NCBI GenBank assembly: GCA_016191225.1 | Contig: JACPPC010000018.1 | Coordinates: forward strand, 62,001 to 126,000 | Direction: 5' to 3' | Source: Gemmatimonadota bacterium | Lineage (GTDB): Bacteria > Gemmatimonadota > Gemmatimonadetes > Gemmatimonadales > Gemmatimonadaceae | DNA: 64,000 bases | Shown here: in pieces, positions 18,065-28,071 of the stretch | Layout: the number at the start of each line of letters is the position of its first letter | How positions within the stretch are numbered: the first letter of the stretch is position 1 | The notes under the pieces: model-generated | Database searches by the model: none | What the model saw: only the letters and a program-made list of their open reading frames with translations | What the model was told of the DNA's origin: nothing | Made by a program: the position numbers and the translations under genes

Positions 18065-18594
18065 GCGGCGCCACCGTGCGCGCCCCGTTCCAGATCGGCG
18101 CCCCCCGCACCGGCCGCGCCATGACCACGGTCGACGATCTCGTCGTGCGCGCGCCGGTCGCGACCGTCTTTCGCGTGGTGGCCGCCGTGGAGCAGTGGCC
18201 GGCCCACCTGTCGCACTATCGCCGGGTGACCATGCGGGAGCGCGCCTCCGACGGCGGCGGCATCGTGGAGATGTCGGCGTACCGCCCGTTCGGGCCCGTG
18301 GGGTGGCCCACCTGGTGGCTCTCCGAGATGGCGGTGGACCCCGTGCGGCACACCGTGCGCTTTCGGCACATCGGCGGGATCACCACCGGCATGGACGTCG
18401 AGTGGTCGTTCCACCCGGTCGCCGGCGGCACGCAGGCCCGGCTCGTCCACACGTGGGACGGTCCGCGCTGGCCCCTGATCGGCGCCCTCGCCGCGGTGGC
18501 CGTGATCGGTCCCGTCTTCATCCACGGCATCGCCTCGCGCACCCTCGCGGGCCTCGCCCGCGTCGCCGAGGGCGAGCCCCCGCGTGCCGCATGA
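18061..18594 (+). CDS. SRPBCC (polyketide cyclase/dehydrase-like) protein
   Basis: 177 residues. The START/SRPBCC fold is recognised from VVRAPVATVFRVVAAVEQWP at the start of the helix-grip core, then the beta strands and a C-terminal helix. Relatives include aromatase/cyclases that fold polyketide chains. The C-terminal helix (about 145-165) is very hydrophobic and might contact the membrane. Met21 is an alternative start. Its place between a methyltransferase and a ketosynthase supports, but does not prove, a cyclase role. Confidence 0.75.
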   Translation: MSGATVRAPFQIGAPRTGRAMTTVDDLVVRAPVATVFRVVAAVEQWPAHLSHYRRVTMRERASDGGGIVEMSAYRPFGPVGWPTWWLSEMAVDPVRHTVRFRHIGGITTGMDVEWSFHPVAGGTQARLVHTWDGPRWPLIGALAAVAVIGPVFIHGIASRTLAGLARVAEGEPPRAA

Positions 18595-18619
18595 GCCGGG
18601 CCCTGGCAGGGAGGATCGC

Positions 18620-19870
18620 ATGATCGCCGGCGCGCGGCGGCGCGTGGTGATCACCGGCATCGGCGCCATCACCCCGATCGGCACCGGGCGCGACGGCCTG
18701 TGGGCCGGGCTGCGGGCGCAGCGATCGGCGGTGGGGGCCCTGACCCGCTTCGACCCGGCGCCGTTCCGCTCGCACAACGCGGCGCAGGTGAATGACTTCG
18801 TGGCCGCCGACCACATCGAGGCGAGGCGGGCGCGCCGCCTCGACCGGTTCGGGCAGTTCGCGGTCGCGGCAGCCCGGCTCGCCGTGGCCGACGGCGACCT
18901 CGACCTCGACCGCGAGGACCGCGACCGCGTGGGGGCGATGATGGGCACCGCGCTCGGCGGCGTGGGCTACGCCGAGGAGCAGCTCGGCAACTACCTCCGC
19001 GACGGGCTGCGCGCCGTCGATGCGACGCTGGCGCTGGCGGTGTTCGGCGGGGCGGCGAGCTGCAACATCGCGATCGAGCTGGGCGTGCGCGGGCCGAACT
19101 CCACCAACGCCATGAGCTGCGCCTCGGGGGCGATGGCGATCGGCGAGGCATTCCGGCAGGTGCGCGATGGCTACGCGGACGTGATGGTCGCCGGGGGAGC
19201 GGAGGCGCCGCTGGCGCCGCTGTGCTTCGGGGCGTTCGCGCTCATTCGCGCCATGAGCACGCGCAACGACGACCCGGCGCGGGCGTCGCGCCCGTTTGAC
19301 CGCGATCGCGACGGCTTCGTGATGGGCGAGGGCGCCGCCGTGCTCCTGCTCGAGGAGCTGGGCCGCGCGCGGGCCCGCGGGGCGCCGGTGTATGCCGAGG
19401 TCGCCGGCTACGGCACCACCAACGACGCCTGGCACATGACGGCGCCGCGCCCCGACGGGTCGCAGGCGGCGCGCTGCATGGCGCTGGCCCTCGCCGACGC
19501 CGCGCTCGCGCCGCACGAGATCGGCTACGTGAACGCACACGGCAGTGCCACGCCGCTCAACGACCCCACCGAGACCGCCGCCCTCAAGCAGGTGATGGGT
19601 GACCACGCGTACCGCGTGCCGGTGAGCGGCACCAAGGGCTACTACGGCCACGCGCTCGGCGCGTCGGGCGCGTTCGAGGCCGCGATCGCGTCGCTCGCCA
19701 TCGCCCGCGAGTGGGTGCCGCCCACCGTCAACCTCGACGTCGCCGACGCGGCCTGCGACCTCGACTTCGTGGCCGGCACCGGGCGCGACCTCCGCGTCGA
19801 GCACGTCCTGTCGAACTCGTTCGGCTTTGGCGGGATCAACGCGTCGCTGGTGCTGCGGCGCCACGCCTGA
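18620..19870 (+). CDS. Beta-ketoacyl-ACP synthase II (FabF type)
   Basis: 416-residue condensing enzyme. The catalytic residues are in FabF positions: Cys167 (in AMSCASGAMA), His307 (in NAHGSATPLND), Lys339 and His344 (in GTKGYYGHALGASG). ATG 18620 is chosen because GGGAGG precedes it and the protein then starts as FabF does; ATG 18584 would add 12 residues that overlap the previous gene. It could act in fatty acid elongation, but no acyl carrier protein, FabG or FabD gene is nearby, and its neighbours look like tailoring enzymes, so a dedicated polyketide or lipid role is possible. Confidence 0.88.
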   Translation: MIAGARRRVVITGIGAITPIGTGRDGLWAGLRAQRSAVGALTRFDPAPFRSHNAAQVNDFVAADHIEARRARRLDRFGQFAVAAARLAVADGDLDLDREDRDRVGAMMGTALGGVGYAEEQLGNYLRDGLRAVDATLALAVFGGAASCNIAIELGVRGPNSTNAMSCASGAMAIGEAFRQVRDGYADVMVAGGAEAPLAPLCFGAFALIRAMSTRNDDPARASRPFDRDRDGFVMGEGAAVLLLEELGRARARGAPVYAEVAGYGTTNDAWHMTAPRPDGSQAARCMALALADAALAPHEIGYVNAHGSATPLNDPTETAALKQVMGDHAYRVPVSGTKGYYGHALGASGAFEAAIASLAIAREWVPPTVNLDVADAACDLDFVAGTGRDLRVEHVLSNSFGFGGINASLVLRRHA

Positions 19871-19928
19871 CGCGCCGCGGGCGAGTACCGCCGCGATCCC
19901 TCGCTTGCCGCGCCCGGCCGTGCGCCGA

Positions 19929-19934
19929 TAGCTT
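19929..19934 (+). promoter_or_regulatory. TAnnTT -10 box (TAGCTT) before the aquaporin-like gene
   Basis: TAGCTT ends 31 bases before ATG 19966. It matches the recurring TAnnTT hexamer of this window. No convincing -35 was found. Confidence 0.35.
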
Positions 19935-19965
19935 CGCTGGTCGACTCCCCCATGCCCGGGTGCCC

Positions 19966-20652
19966 ATGAAGGACATGATCCGCACGTTCATCGCCGAGAG
20001 CATCGGCACCTTCGCCCTCACGTTCATCGGTGGCGCCGCGATCGTCGCCAACCAGGGCGCCGACGCCTCGGCGGGGCTGGTGGCGGTGGCCCTCGCGCAC
20101 GGCCTGATCATGGCGCTGATGGTCTCGGCGTTCATGCGCGTCTCGGCCGCCTTCAATCCCGCCGTCTCGCTGGCACTGGTGGCGACCCGCACGATCTCGC
20201 CCATCACCTTCCTCGTGCACCTCGTGGCGCAGCTGGGTGGCGCGATCGTCGCGGCGATGGCACTCAAGGGGTCGCTCCCGGCGGCGGCGATCGCGGCCAC
20301 CCGCGTCGGCGGACAGCAGGTGTCGCTGGCGATCACGACGTCGCAGGCGATCTCCCTCGAGGCGATCGCGACGGCCTTCCTCGTGCTCGTGGTGTTCGGC
20401 ACCGCGGTCGACCCCAAGGGGCCGAGGATCGGCGGCCTCGCGATCGGGCTCACGATCGCCGCCGACTTCCTCGCCATCGGCCCGATCACCGGCGCCTCGA
20501 TGAACCCGGCGCGGTCGTTCGGCCCCGCGCTGGTGTCGGGGATCTTCGAGGGGCACCTCGTCTACTGGATCGGCCCGATGATCGGCGGCCTCGCGGCGGG
20601 CCTCGTGTACCAGCTCGCCTTCCTGCGCGGCAGCGAACCCGCCGCGGGCTGA
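19966..20652 (+). CDS. MIP-family channel (aquaporin-like)
   Basis: 228-residue six-helix channel. Both NPA boxes are present: FNPAVSLALV (NPA at 64-66) and SMNPARSFGPAL near residue 180, the latter followed by the selectivity Arg. Spacing and length fit aquaporins rather than the longer glycerol facilitators. It passes water or small neutral solutes through the inner membrane. ATG 19966 is used; Met4 is an alternative. It lies six bases before the DUF1707 gene. Confidence 0.9.
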   Translation: MKDMIRTFIAESIGTFALTFIGGAAIVANQGADASAGLVAVALAHGLIMALMVSAFMRVSAAFNPAVSLALVATRTISPITFLVHLVAQLGGAIVAAMALKGSLPAAAIAATRVGGQQVSLAITTSQAISLEAIATAFLVLVVFGTAVDPKGPRIGGLAIGLTIAADFLAIGPITGASMNPARSFGPALVSGIFEGHLVYWIGPMIGGLAAGLVYQLAFLRGSEPAAG

Positions 20653-20658
20653 CGGCCC

Positions 20659-21294
20659 GTGGCCGATGCCTCGCTGGAGCTCCAGCGCGAGCGCGTGATC
20701 CAGGCGCTGATTGCGCAGTTCGCGCGCGACACTCTCACCGTCGACGACCTCGACGCGCGCCTCGAGCACGCACAGGCGGCCTCGTCGCCGATCGAACTGC
20801 ACGCGCTCGTGGCCGACCTGCCGGCGCTGCCGCCGGACCACGTCGCGACGCCGATCCCGGCGCCGGTCTACTCGCTGGCGGCGCCGCGCGAGGGCGAGGG
20901 CACGCAGCACATCCGCTGCATCTTCGGCGAGGTCAGGCGCACGGGCCAGTGGGTGGTGCCCGAGGCGCTCGAGTCGACGACCTTCATGGGCGGCACCCTG
21001 CTCGACCTCACGCAGGCGCGGCTGCAGCCGGGGCTGACGACGATCGACGCGCGGGTGTGGTTCGGCGAGCTCAAGGTGATCGTCCCCCCCGGCGTGCGGG
21101 TGGAGAGCCAAGGGGGCCTCGCCCTGTTCGGCGCCTTCGACCACAAGGAGACGCCCACCGACGCCCTCCCCGCCGACGCCCCCGTCGTGCGGATCACCGG
21201 CATGGCGGCCTTCGGCGCGGTCACGATCCGCACGCGCTTCCCCCGGCTCAAGGGGGGCGCCACCAACTGGCTCAAGGGGCTGTTCGACGAGTAG
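20659..21294 (+). CDS. DUF1707 plus LiaF-like C-terminal domain protein
   Basis: 211 residues without a signal peptide. The N-terminal 55 residues form a DUF1707/SHOCT-like helical domain (ERVIQALIAQFARDTLTVDD). The C-terminal 100 residues are a LiaF-type beta-helix-like domain (IFGEVRRTGQW, MGGTLLDLTQA, FGELKVIVPPGV repeats). In Firmicutes, LiaF represses an envelope-stress two-component system; a similar role here is unproven. GTG start six bases after the channel gene. Confidence 0.8.
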   Translation: MADASLELQRERVIQALIAQFARDTLTVDDLDARLEHAQAASSPIELHALVADLPALPPDHVATPIPAPVYSLAAPREGEGTQHIRCIFGEVRRTGQWVVPEALESTTFMGGTLLDLTQARLQPGLTTIDARVWFGELKVIVPPGVRVESQGGLALFGAFDHKETPTDALPADAPVVRITGMAAFGAVTIRTRFPRLKGGATNWLKGLFDE

Positions 21295-21306
21295 GGGGCG
21301 GGCGCG

Positions 21307-21843
21307 CTAGCGGCGGCCGTACTTCGCCTCGTACCGCGCCATGCTGTCGGTGATCACGCGCATCGCCGCGTCGCTCTTCTCCCAGCCCATGATCTGCACC
21401 CGCTTTCCCTCGAGGTCCTTGTAGATCTGGAAGAAGTGCGCCACCTCGCGCAGGAAGTGCCCCGGCAGGTCGGCGATGTCGTAGTACTCCTCGTGGTACG
21501 GGTCGCTCACCGGCACGCCAAGGACCTTGTCGTCGGGCTCCCCCTTGTCGAGCATCCGGAGCACGCCGATCGGGCGCACCTCGATCTGGCACCCCGGAAA
21601 GGTCGGCTCGTTCACGTGCACGATCATGTCGAGCGGGTCGTGGTCCTCGTGCAGGGTGCGCGGAATGAACCCGTAGTCGCCGGGATAGTGCACCGCGCTG
21701 TAGAGCACCCGGTCGAGCTTGAGCAGCCCGCTCTCCTTGTCGAGCTCGTACTTATTGCGGCTGCCGGTGGGAATCTCCACCACCGTGGTCACGCGCTCGG
21801 GGGGATGCGAGCCGCTGGGGAGGTCGTGCCAGGGGTTGATCAT
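21307..21843 (-). CDS. ppa: Inorganic pyrophosphatase (family I)
   Basis: 178-residue soluble enzyme that splits pyrophosphate to phosphate and drives biosynthetic reactions. The family I signature is HEDHDPLDMIV, with metal ligands Asp67, Asp69 and Asp72; the active-site segments YPGDYGFIPRT and EIPTGSRNKYE are intact. Length is normal for bacterial enzymes. ATG 21843 gives the standard N-terminus (MINPWHDL). Confidence 0.95.
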   Translation of the reverse strand: MINPWHDLPSGSHPPERVTTVVEIPTGSRNKYELDKESGLLKLDRVLYSAVHYPGDYGFIPRTLHEDHDPLDMIVHVNEPTFPGCQIEVRPIGVLRMLDKGEPDDKVLGVPVSDPYHEEYYDIADLPGHFLREVAHFFQIYKDLEGKRVQIMGWEKSDAAMRVITDSMARYEAKYGRR

Positions 21844-21935
21844 CGTGCGGGGGAAAATGAGTGCGGGCCGACCCCGCGCAAGGCAAAGCCGGCCCGCCAC
21901 TCCAGCAGCGTCGCGCGGCGGGCGCCGCGCCCGGC

Positions 21936-22440
21936 TCAGGACGGGCGACGCCGGCGGGAAACGCGCCCGGGCCCGGGCCCGAGGAACCAGGTCGCCATGA
22001 GGCGCACCGAGGTCGGTTCCGGGACGGCCTGCAGGGCGCGGTAATCGGCGCGCGACTGCCACTCCACGTCCACGCCGGAGGTCCGGTCCTCGCATCCGGG
22101 GGCGGGGCATGACGGGAACTGCACCCCGAGGATCCGGGCGTGGCCGACCGTGGTCGCGGAACCGGCGAGCACGTGGAACGGCACACCCGCGAGCGAGTTG
22201 ACGGTGAGCGTCGCGAAGCTCTGCCGCGAGCGCTCGGTGATGACGAACGCGCTCGTCGAGCACGTCGTGCCGAAGTTGTCCCGCAGGTGCCCGGGGATCG
22301 CCGCCAGGCCTCCCCGGGGCCGACACGGCCACGCCCGTCTGGGAGTGAACCGCCAGCGCCCCCGCGCTCAACACGATCATGCCGGTCCACACCTGCGTCG
22401 CGCACCCGGTGGGCGCCCCCGAGGGTGGCATCGCCGGCAT
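21936..22440 (-). pseudogene. Frameshifted PEP-CTERM exported protein gene
   Basis: Reading downstream from about 22310 the frame is coherent: HLRDNFGTTCSTSAFV, then SFATLTVNSLAGVPFHVLAG, ending in a PEP-CTERM tail (AVPEPTSVRLMATWFLG followed by an Arg-rich end). This is a C-terminal sorting signal for exosortase. The N-terminal part (a secretory-looking stretch, GMIVLSAGALAVHSQTGVAV, from about 22383) is in another frame, one base off, and coding-like sequence further upstream (to about 22570) is in the third frame. So at least one, probably two, frameshifts break the gene. It is either decaying or mis-sequenced. No exosortase gene is in the window. Confidence 0.6.
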
Positions 22441-22635
22441 CGAATCCTCCCGGCACTGGCGGAATCGGCGCGAACCCGGCCGTCGCGCAAGACGGCGAGG
22501 CGGGGAAGATCTGGTCGCGCCCCACGTATCCCCGGCCGTTCGCGCCCGGCGAGCTCAGTTGCGCGTGCGCCACGCCAGGCCGGAATGGTTGGTGCCCGCC
22601 GCGCGCGCTCGGTCGCGCGCCGGTCGGTGACGCGA

Positions 22636-22989
22636 TCAGTCCGCGCGCGGGGGAATCACGCTGCCCGGTGCCGGCGCCTCGGTCTCGAGGCCGAACAGGT
22701 ACTCGAGTCGGGTCACGTCGAGCAGGTGCAGGACCTCGCCGCTCGGGCGCTCGAGCACGGTCTTCATCCCCTTCTCGCGGGCGCGCTTCTCGATCAACAC
22801 CAGGATGCCGAGGCCGCTCGCGTCGATCTCGTCGGTCACCGTGAGGTCCACGGCGTACTCGTGGGCCCCCGTCTTCGCCGCCCGGTCGAGATGCTCGAGG
22901 GCGTCCATCCGAAACTGCGCGCGAGTGTCGGCGATCAGCCGCACCGGCGCGCTTACTCGGTAGCGATTCTCGGATTGGTGACCTGCCAT
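22636..22989 (-). CDS. STAS-domain protein (anti-anti-sigma-factor type)
   Basis: 117 residues, a single STAS domain of the SpoIIAA/RsbV kind. The phosphorylatable serine is Ser58 in TDEIDASGLGILVLI. Such proteins bind an anti-sigma kinase and release a sigma factor when dephosphorylated, or serve other partner-switch roles. A Shine-Dalgarno (AAGGAG) precedes ATG 22989. No kinase or sigma factor lies nearby. Confidence 0.85.
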   Translation of the reverse strand: MAGHQSENRYRVSAPVRLIADTRAQFRMDALEHLDRAAKTGAHEYAVDLTVTDEIDASGLGILVLIEKRAREKGMKTVLERPSGEVLHLLDVTRLEYLFGLETEAPAPGSVIPPRAD

Positions 22990-23308
22990 GCGCTGTTCTC
23001 CTTACCTCGCCCGCGTCGGCGAAGTCGAGTTGGCGAGATTGGACAGTACCGCCCCCGCACTGTTAGCATGGCGAGAACCGTGCCGCTGGCTCGTGATTTG
23101 TCAACGCATTGTCCCGCATGATGTTGCGCGCCCATTGAGTCGGCCTTAGTGCCCGAGTCCACTGCCGAGCGCAACAGTCGTCGCGGTACCCGCCACTGTA
23201 CCCAACGTAGTCGGTCACGCGCAACTCGTTGCGGCGCTTGCAGAAAGCACCACAACTGCCCAGAATCGCCCTGTCGCTGTTCAGTTCGTTGTCATTCCGC
23301 CCCCTCCT
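22990..23308. other. Divergent intergenic region between STAS and acs genes
   Basis: 319 bases with lower GC than the genes beside it. It must hold the promoters of the STAS gene (minus) and acs (plus). A perfect TTGACA occurs on the minus strand (23104-23099), but no -10 box stands at the right distance. No open frame looks coding and no hairpin stands out. Confidence 0.5.
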
Positions 23309-25273
<1,965 letters not shown>

Positions 25274-25579
25274 GCGGCACCAGGATCGGCAGCGCGGGCG
25301 GCGCGTGAGGAGCGCCAGTGTGCGCGGAACGAGTTCCGCCACCTCCCGTCAGCAGCTGCTCCATGCGCGACCGGCCCTCCCGCGGCCCCTCCCTGCCCGC
25401 GCCTTCGCCACGGGGGCGCTGTCCGGCGCCCCGGTCGCCCCGGGTGCCCAGCCCGTCACGGTGCGGTCGCCGCCGGGCCGTGAACCGCGCCGGGACGGGG
25501 ATCGTGTCGCAGGGGAGGCTCCCGCAGCGCCGCACTTCGCCTGCGCCCTGGTCGTTGAGCAGCATCTCGCCGGCCTTCA
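25274..25579. other. Intergenic stretch without a recognisable gene
   Basis: Begins after the acs stop. The minus frame running 25583-25242 continues from the Uma2 remnant but has no recognisable domain, and its end overlaps acs. Probably decayed sequence. Confidence 0.4.
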
Positions 25580-25944
25580 TCACCCTTCCCCCGCAGCGTG
25601 ATGGCGCTCGCCGGCGAGCGAGGCGATGGTCATCGCTCGCGCCCCGCTGCCGAGGAGCTCGGCCGCGCCGGCCCCCGGCGCCAACCGCTCGAAGCGGCGC
25701 GTCTCGAAGTCGACGATCCAGTGCGGCACGCCGGACGACTGGTGGATCGTGCGCTCGCGGCCGCGATCAAGGCGTGCCGTGATTGGCGAGATCACCTCGA
25801 CGACGAGCGGGGGCGTCATGGCCGGGGATCGACCGCGGGCGCCTCCCGTTCACCGGTGGCATACGGACTCACGAGGTGCGCCCCGTCGATGGCCTCGTGG
25901 CGGTTGCCGTCGTCGGGAAGGGCGAGCGTTTCCTCGATGGCCAT
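25580..25944 (-). pseudogene. Uma2-family (DUF820) endonuclease remnant with internal deletion
   Basis: Two minus-strand pieces in different frames. The N-terminal piece (25944-25816, 42 residues) reads MAIEETLALPDDGNRHEAID and GAHLVSPYATGE, the family's start. The C-terminal piece (25819-25580, 79 residues) reads PPLVVEVISPITARLDRGRE and GVPHWIVDFETRRFERL, the catalytic EVxSP and VD strand region. About 80-100 residues that normally join them are missing. Uma2 proteins have a PD-(D/E)XK-type fold and often occur in repeated, mobile families. This copy cannot encode a whole domain. Confidence 0.7.
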
Positions 25945-25948
25945 CGGC

Positions 25949-26225
25949 GCGGCTGCGTGGCGGTCACGGATGCGTCCGACGCGTACGTGCTCACCGCGGG
26001 AGGGCCCGGGGACACGGGGCGCATGTTCGTCTCGGTGCCCGACGGCGATCGTGCCGCGCCCCGGCGCTGGCGCGCCGTGCCGGCGGCGGGGCGACGGCCC
26101 CCGTCGATTTCGCCATCGTCGCCGACGCCACACCCCCGCTCGTTCTCCCTCATCCGCGCCTCCGACACGCACATCGGCGAGGCGCGCATCGAGCTCACGC
26201 GCCGGCTCAAGGCGATCGTCGACCC
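25949..26225 (+). pseudogene. Metallophosphoesterase (MetallophosN-type) remnant
   Basis: Plus-strand fragments in two frames that join into the beginning of a calcineurin-like phosphoesterase with its N-terminal Ig-like domain: GCVAVTDASDAYVLTAGG, GRMFVSVPDGDRAAP (frame of 25783), ATAPVDFAIVADATPP (one frame over), then RSFSLIRASDTHIGEARIEL back in the first frame. The DTH is the first metal-binding motif. The catalytic domain behind it is missing or unrecognisable. Call is tentative. Confidence 0.45.
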
Positions 26226-26709
26226 GCTCAAGCCGCCCCTCGAGCTCGGCTCCGACGACCTGCTGAAGGATGCCCTGCGCGTGGGCGAGGCCTGCGGCGG
26301 GAGGTCCGTGGCGCGATCGCTCGTCACCATCAACGGCTGGACGCAGTACCGGCACATCGTTTCCAACCCCGCGGCGCCGCTCCCGCTGCTCACGGCCCGG
26401 CACGCGTTCAGGCTCGCACCCGGCGGGCACCACCGCACCGGGGGAGCGCGACACATACGAGTTCGACCGCCGGCTGGTGCGCTTCCGCAAGGCGGCGGTG
26501 GTCGGCCCTGGCGTGTTCGCGCGGCGGCCGATGCGGAGCGTGAGCACGCCCTGCCGGGTGACCGACGGCGTGGTCGACGACGGCGAGCCCGTGCCGCTCG
26601 ACCGCAAGCAGCCAGGCCCCGGGCCTGTCCTGGGCCGCCCGCGCCCCGCGGACGCCGCGCGCCCGCCACGCGCTCGCCGCCCGCTCGCCCCCGGCGCAGA
26701 TTCCGGCGC
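26226..26709. other. Unassigned decayed sequence
   Basis: Coding-like patches on the plus strand (RSLVTINGWTQYRHIVSNPA near 26310-26370, then EFDRRLVRFRKAAVVGPGVF near 26455-26520 in another frame) with no recognisable family. Probably further gene debris behind the phosphoesterase remnant. Confidence 0.35.
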
Positions 26710-28071
26710 ATGACGCCCGCCTCGCCCCGTCGCACCCCGAGCCGCCGCACGGCGCTCGCCGGCCTCGTCGCCGCCCTCGTCGCCGGCCACGCGCTCGCGG
26801 CCCCCCCGCTCGCTGCCCAGGCGCCCAACGAGGCCCGCCTGCGGTGGGAGCGCCTCTGCCAGATCCGGCGCGAGAAGTTCGACCGCATTCTCCCCGAGGC
26901 AATGCGCGAGAATGGCATCGACATGTGGATCGTCGCCATGAAGGAGGGGCACTACGACCCGCAGTGGGAGCTCCTCGGCCGGGGCTACGTGGGCGACGTC
27001 GGCTACTACGTCTTCACCGACCGCGGCGGCGACCGGATCGAGCGCGCCGTGCTCGGCATCGACGACCACCACGTGAAGGCCTGCGGCGCCTACGACCTCC
27101 CCGACGCGCCGAATGACCTGCCGGCGTTCGTGAGGGCGCGCAACCCGCGCAGCATCGGCCTCAACATGAGCGAGGAGATCGGTCGCGCCGATGGCCTCAC
27201 GCACACGCTGTACCTGCACATCGTCAAGACCCTCGGCCCCGATTACGCCTCGCGGATCGTGAGCGCCGAGAAGCTCGTTTCCGACTTCACCTCGCGCCGC
27301 GTGGCCTCGGAGATCGTGGCCTTCGGCGAGGCGGGGGAGATGGGGCGCCAGCTTCTCGAGCGCGCGCTCAGCAACGAGGTCATCACCCCCGGCAGGACGA
27401 CCCTGGCCGACGTGAGCTGGTGGCTCGAGGAGCAGATGCAGCAGCGCCGCCTCGGCACGAGCTTCGAGGTGCCGAGCGTGTACATCACCGGCCCCGGGGG
27501 CGTCGAGGCCACCAGCACCGACCGCGTGATCCAGCGCGGCGACCTGGTGATGATCGACTACGGCGTGGGCTACCTCGGCATGTGGACCGACCAGAAGCGC
27601 ATCGCGTACGTCCTGAGGGAGGGGGAGACGCAGGCGCCGCCGTGGCTCCAGCGCGCCTTCGACCAGGCGCTGGCGATTCGCGACATCATCCACAGGACCC
27701 TCAAGCCCGGCAAGACGGCGCAGGAGACCCTGGCGCTGCTCGAGGCGGCGATCGCGAAGGGAGGATTCCGCAAGGCGGCGGCCTTCAACAGGATCGCCGG
27801 CGACGACGCCACCGAGTTCTTCATCGGCTGCCACTCGGTGGGTGACTGGGGGCACGGGCTCGGGCCATCGATCGCCTTCTTCAACCCGCGGCGCCTGTTG
27901 TTCGAGGTCAAGCCGACGAACCTGTTCTCGATCGAGCTCTTTGCCTGGGTCCCTGCCGATGCGTGGGGCGGGAAGAAGGTGCGCATCCCCCTCGAGGACG
28001 ACGCGATCGTGACGAGCCGCGGGGTGGAGTGGCTGTACCCGGTCAACCAGCGCCTGCGACTTGTCCGGTGA
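26710..28071 (+). CDS. Exported M24-family peptidase
   Basis: 453 residues with a twin-Arg-containing N-terminus and a hydrophobic stretch (about 12-37, ending AAPPLAAQ) that looks like a signal peptide, so it is probably periplasmic. The N-terminal creatinase-like domain runs to about residue 190; the pita-bread domain follows. Possible metal ligands are Asp in VMIDYGVGYLG, Asp in MWTDQKRI, His in DWGHGLGP, Glu in FSIELFAWVP and the last Glu in SRGVEWLYP. The surroundings are degenerate, so activity is plausible but not certain. ATG 26710 is preceded by CAGATT and seven bases, as in suspected leaderless genes. Confidence 0.78.
   Translation: MTPASPRRTPSRRTALAGLVAALVAGHALAAPPLAAQAPNEARLRWERLCQIRREKFDRILPEAMRENGIDMWIVAMKEGHYDPQWELLGRGYVGDVGYYVFTDRGGDRIERAVLGIDDHHVKACGAYDLPDAPNDLPAFVRARNPRSIGLNMSEEIGRADGLTHTLYLHIVKTLGPDYASRIVSAEKLVSDFTSRRVASEIVAFGEAGEMGRQLLERALSNEVITPGRTTLADVSWWLEEQMQQRRLGTSFEVPSVYITGPGGVEATSTDRVIQRGDLVMIDYGVGYLGMWTDQKRIAYVLREGETQAPPWLQRAFDQALAIRDIIHRTLKPGKTAQETLALLEAAIAKGGFRKAAAFNRIAGDDATEFFIGCHSVGDWGHGLGPSIAFFNPRRLLFEVKPTNLFSIELFAWVPADAWGGKKVRIPLEDDAIVTSRGVEWLYPVNQRLRLVR

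Noticed and set aside
23099..23104. Perfect TTGACA on the minus strand as a -35 box for the STAS gene
   Set aside because: No -10 hexamer at 16-18 bases; distance to the start is also not informative.
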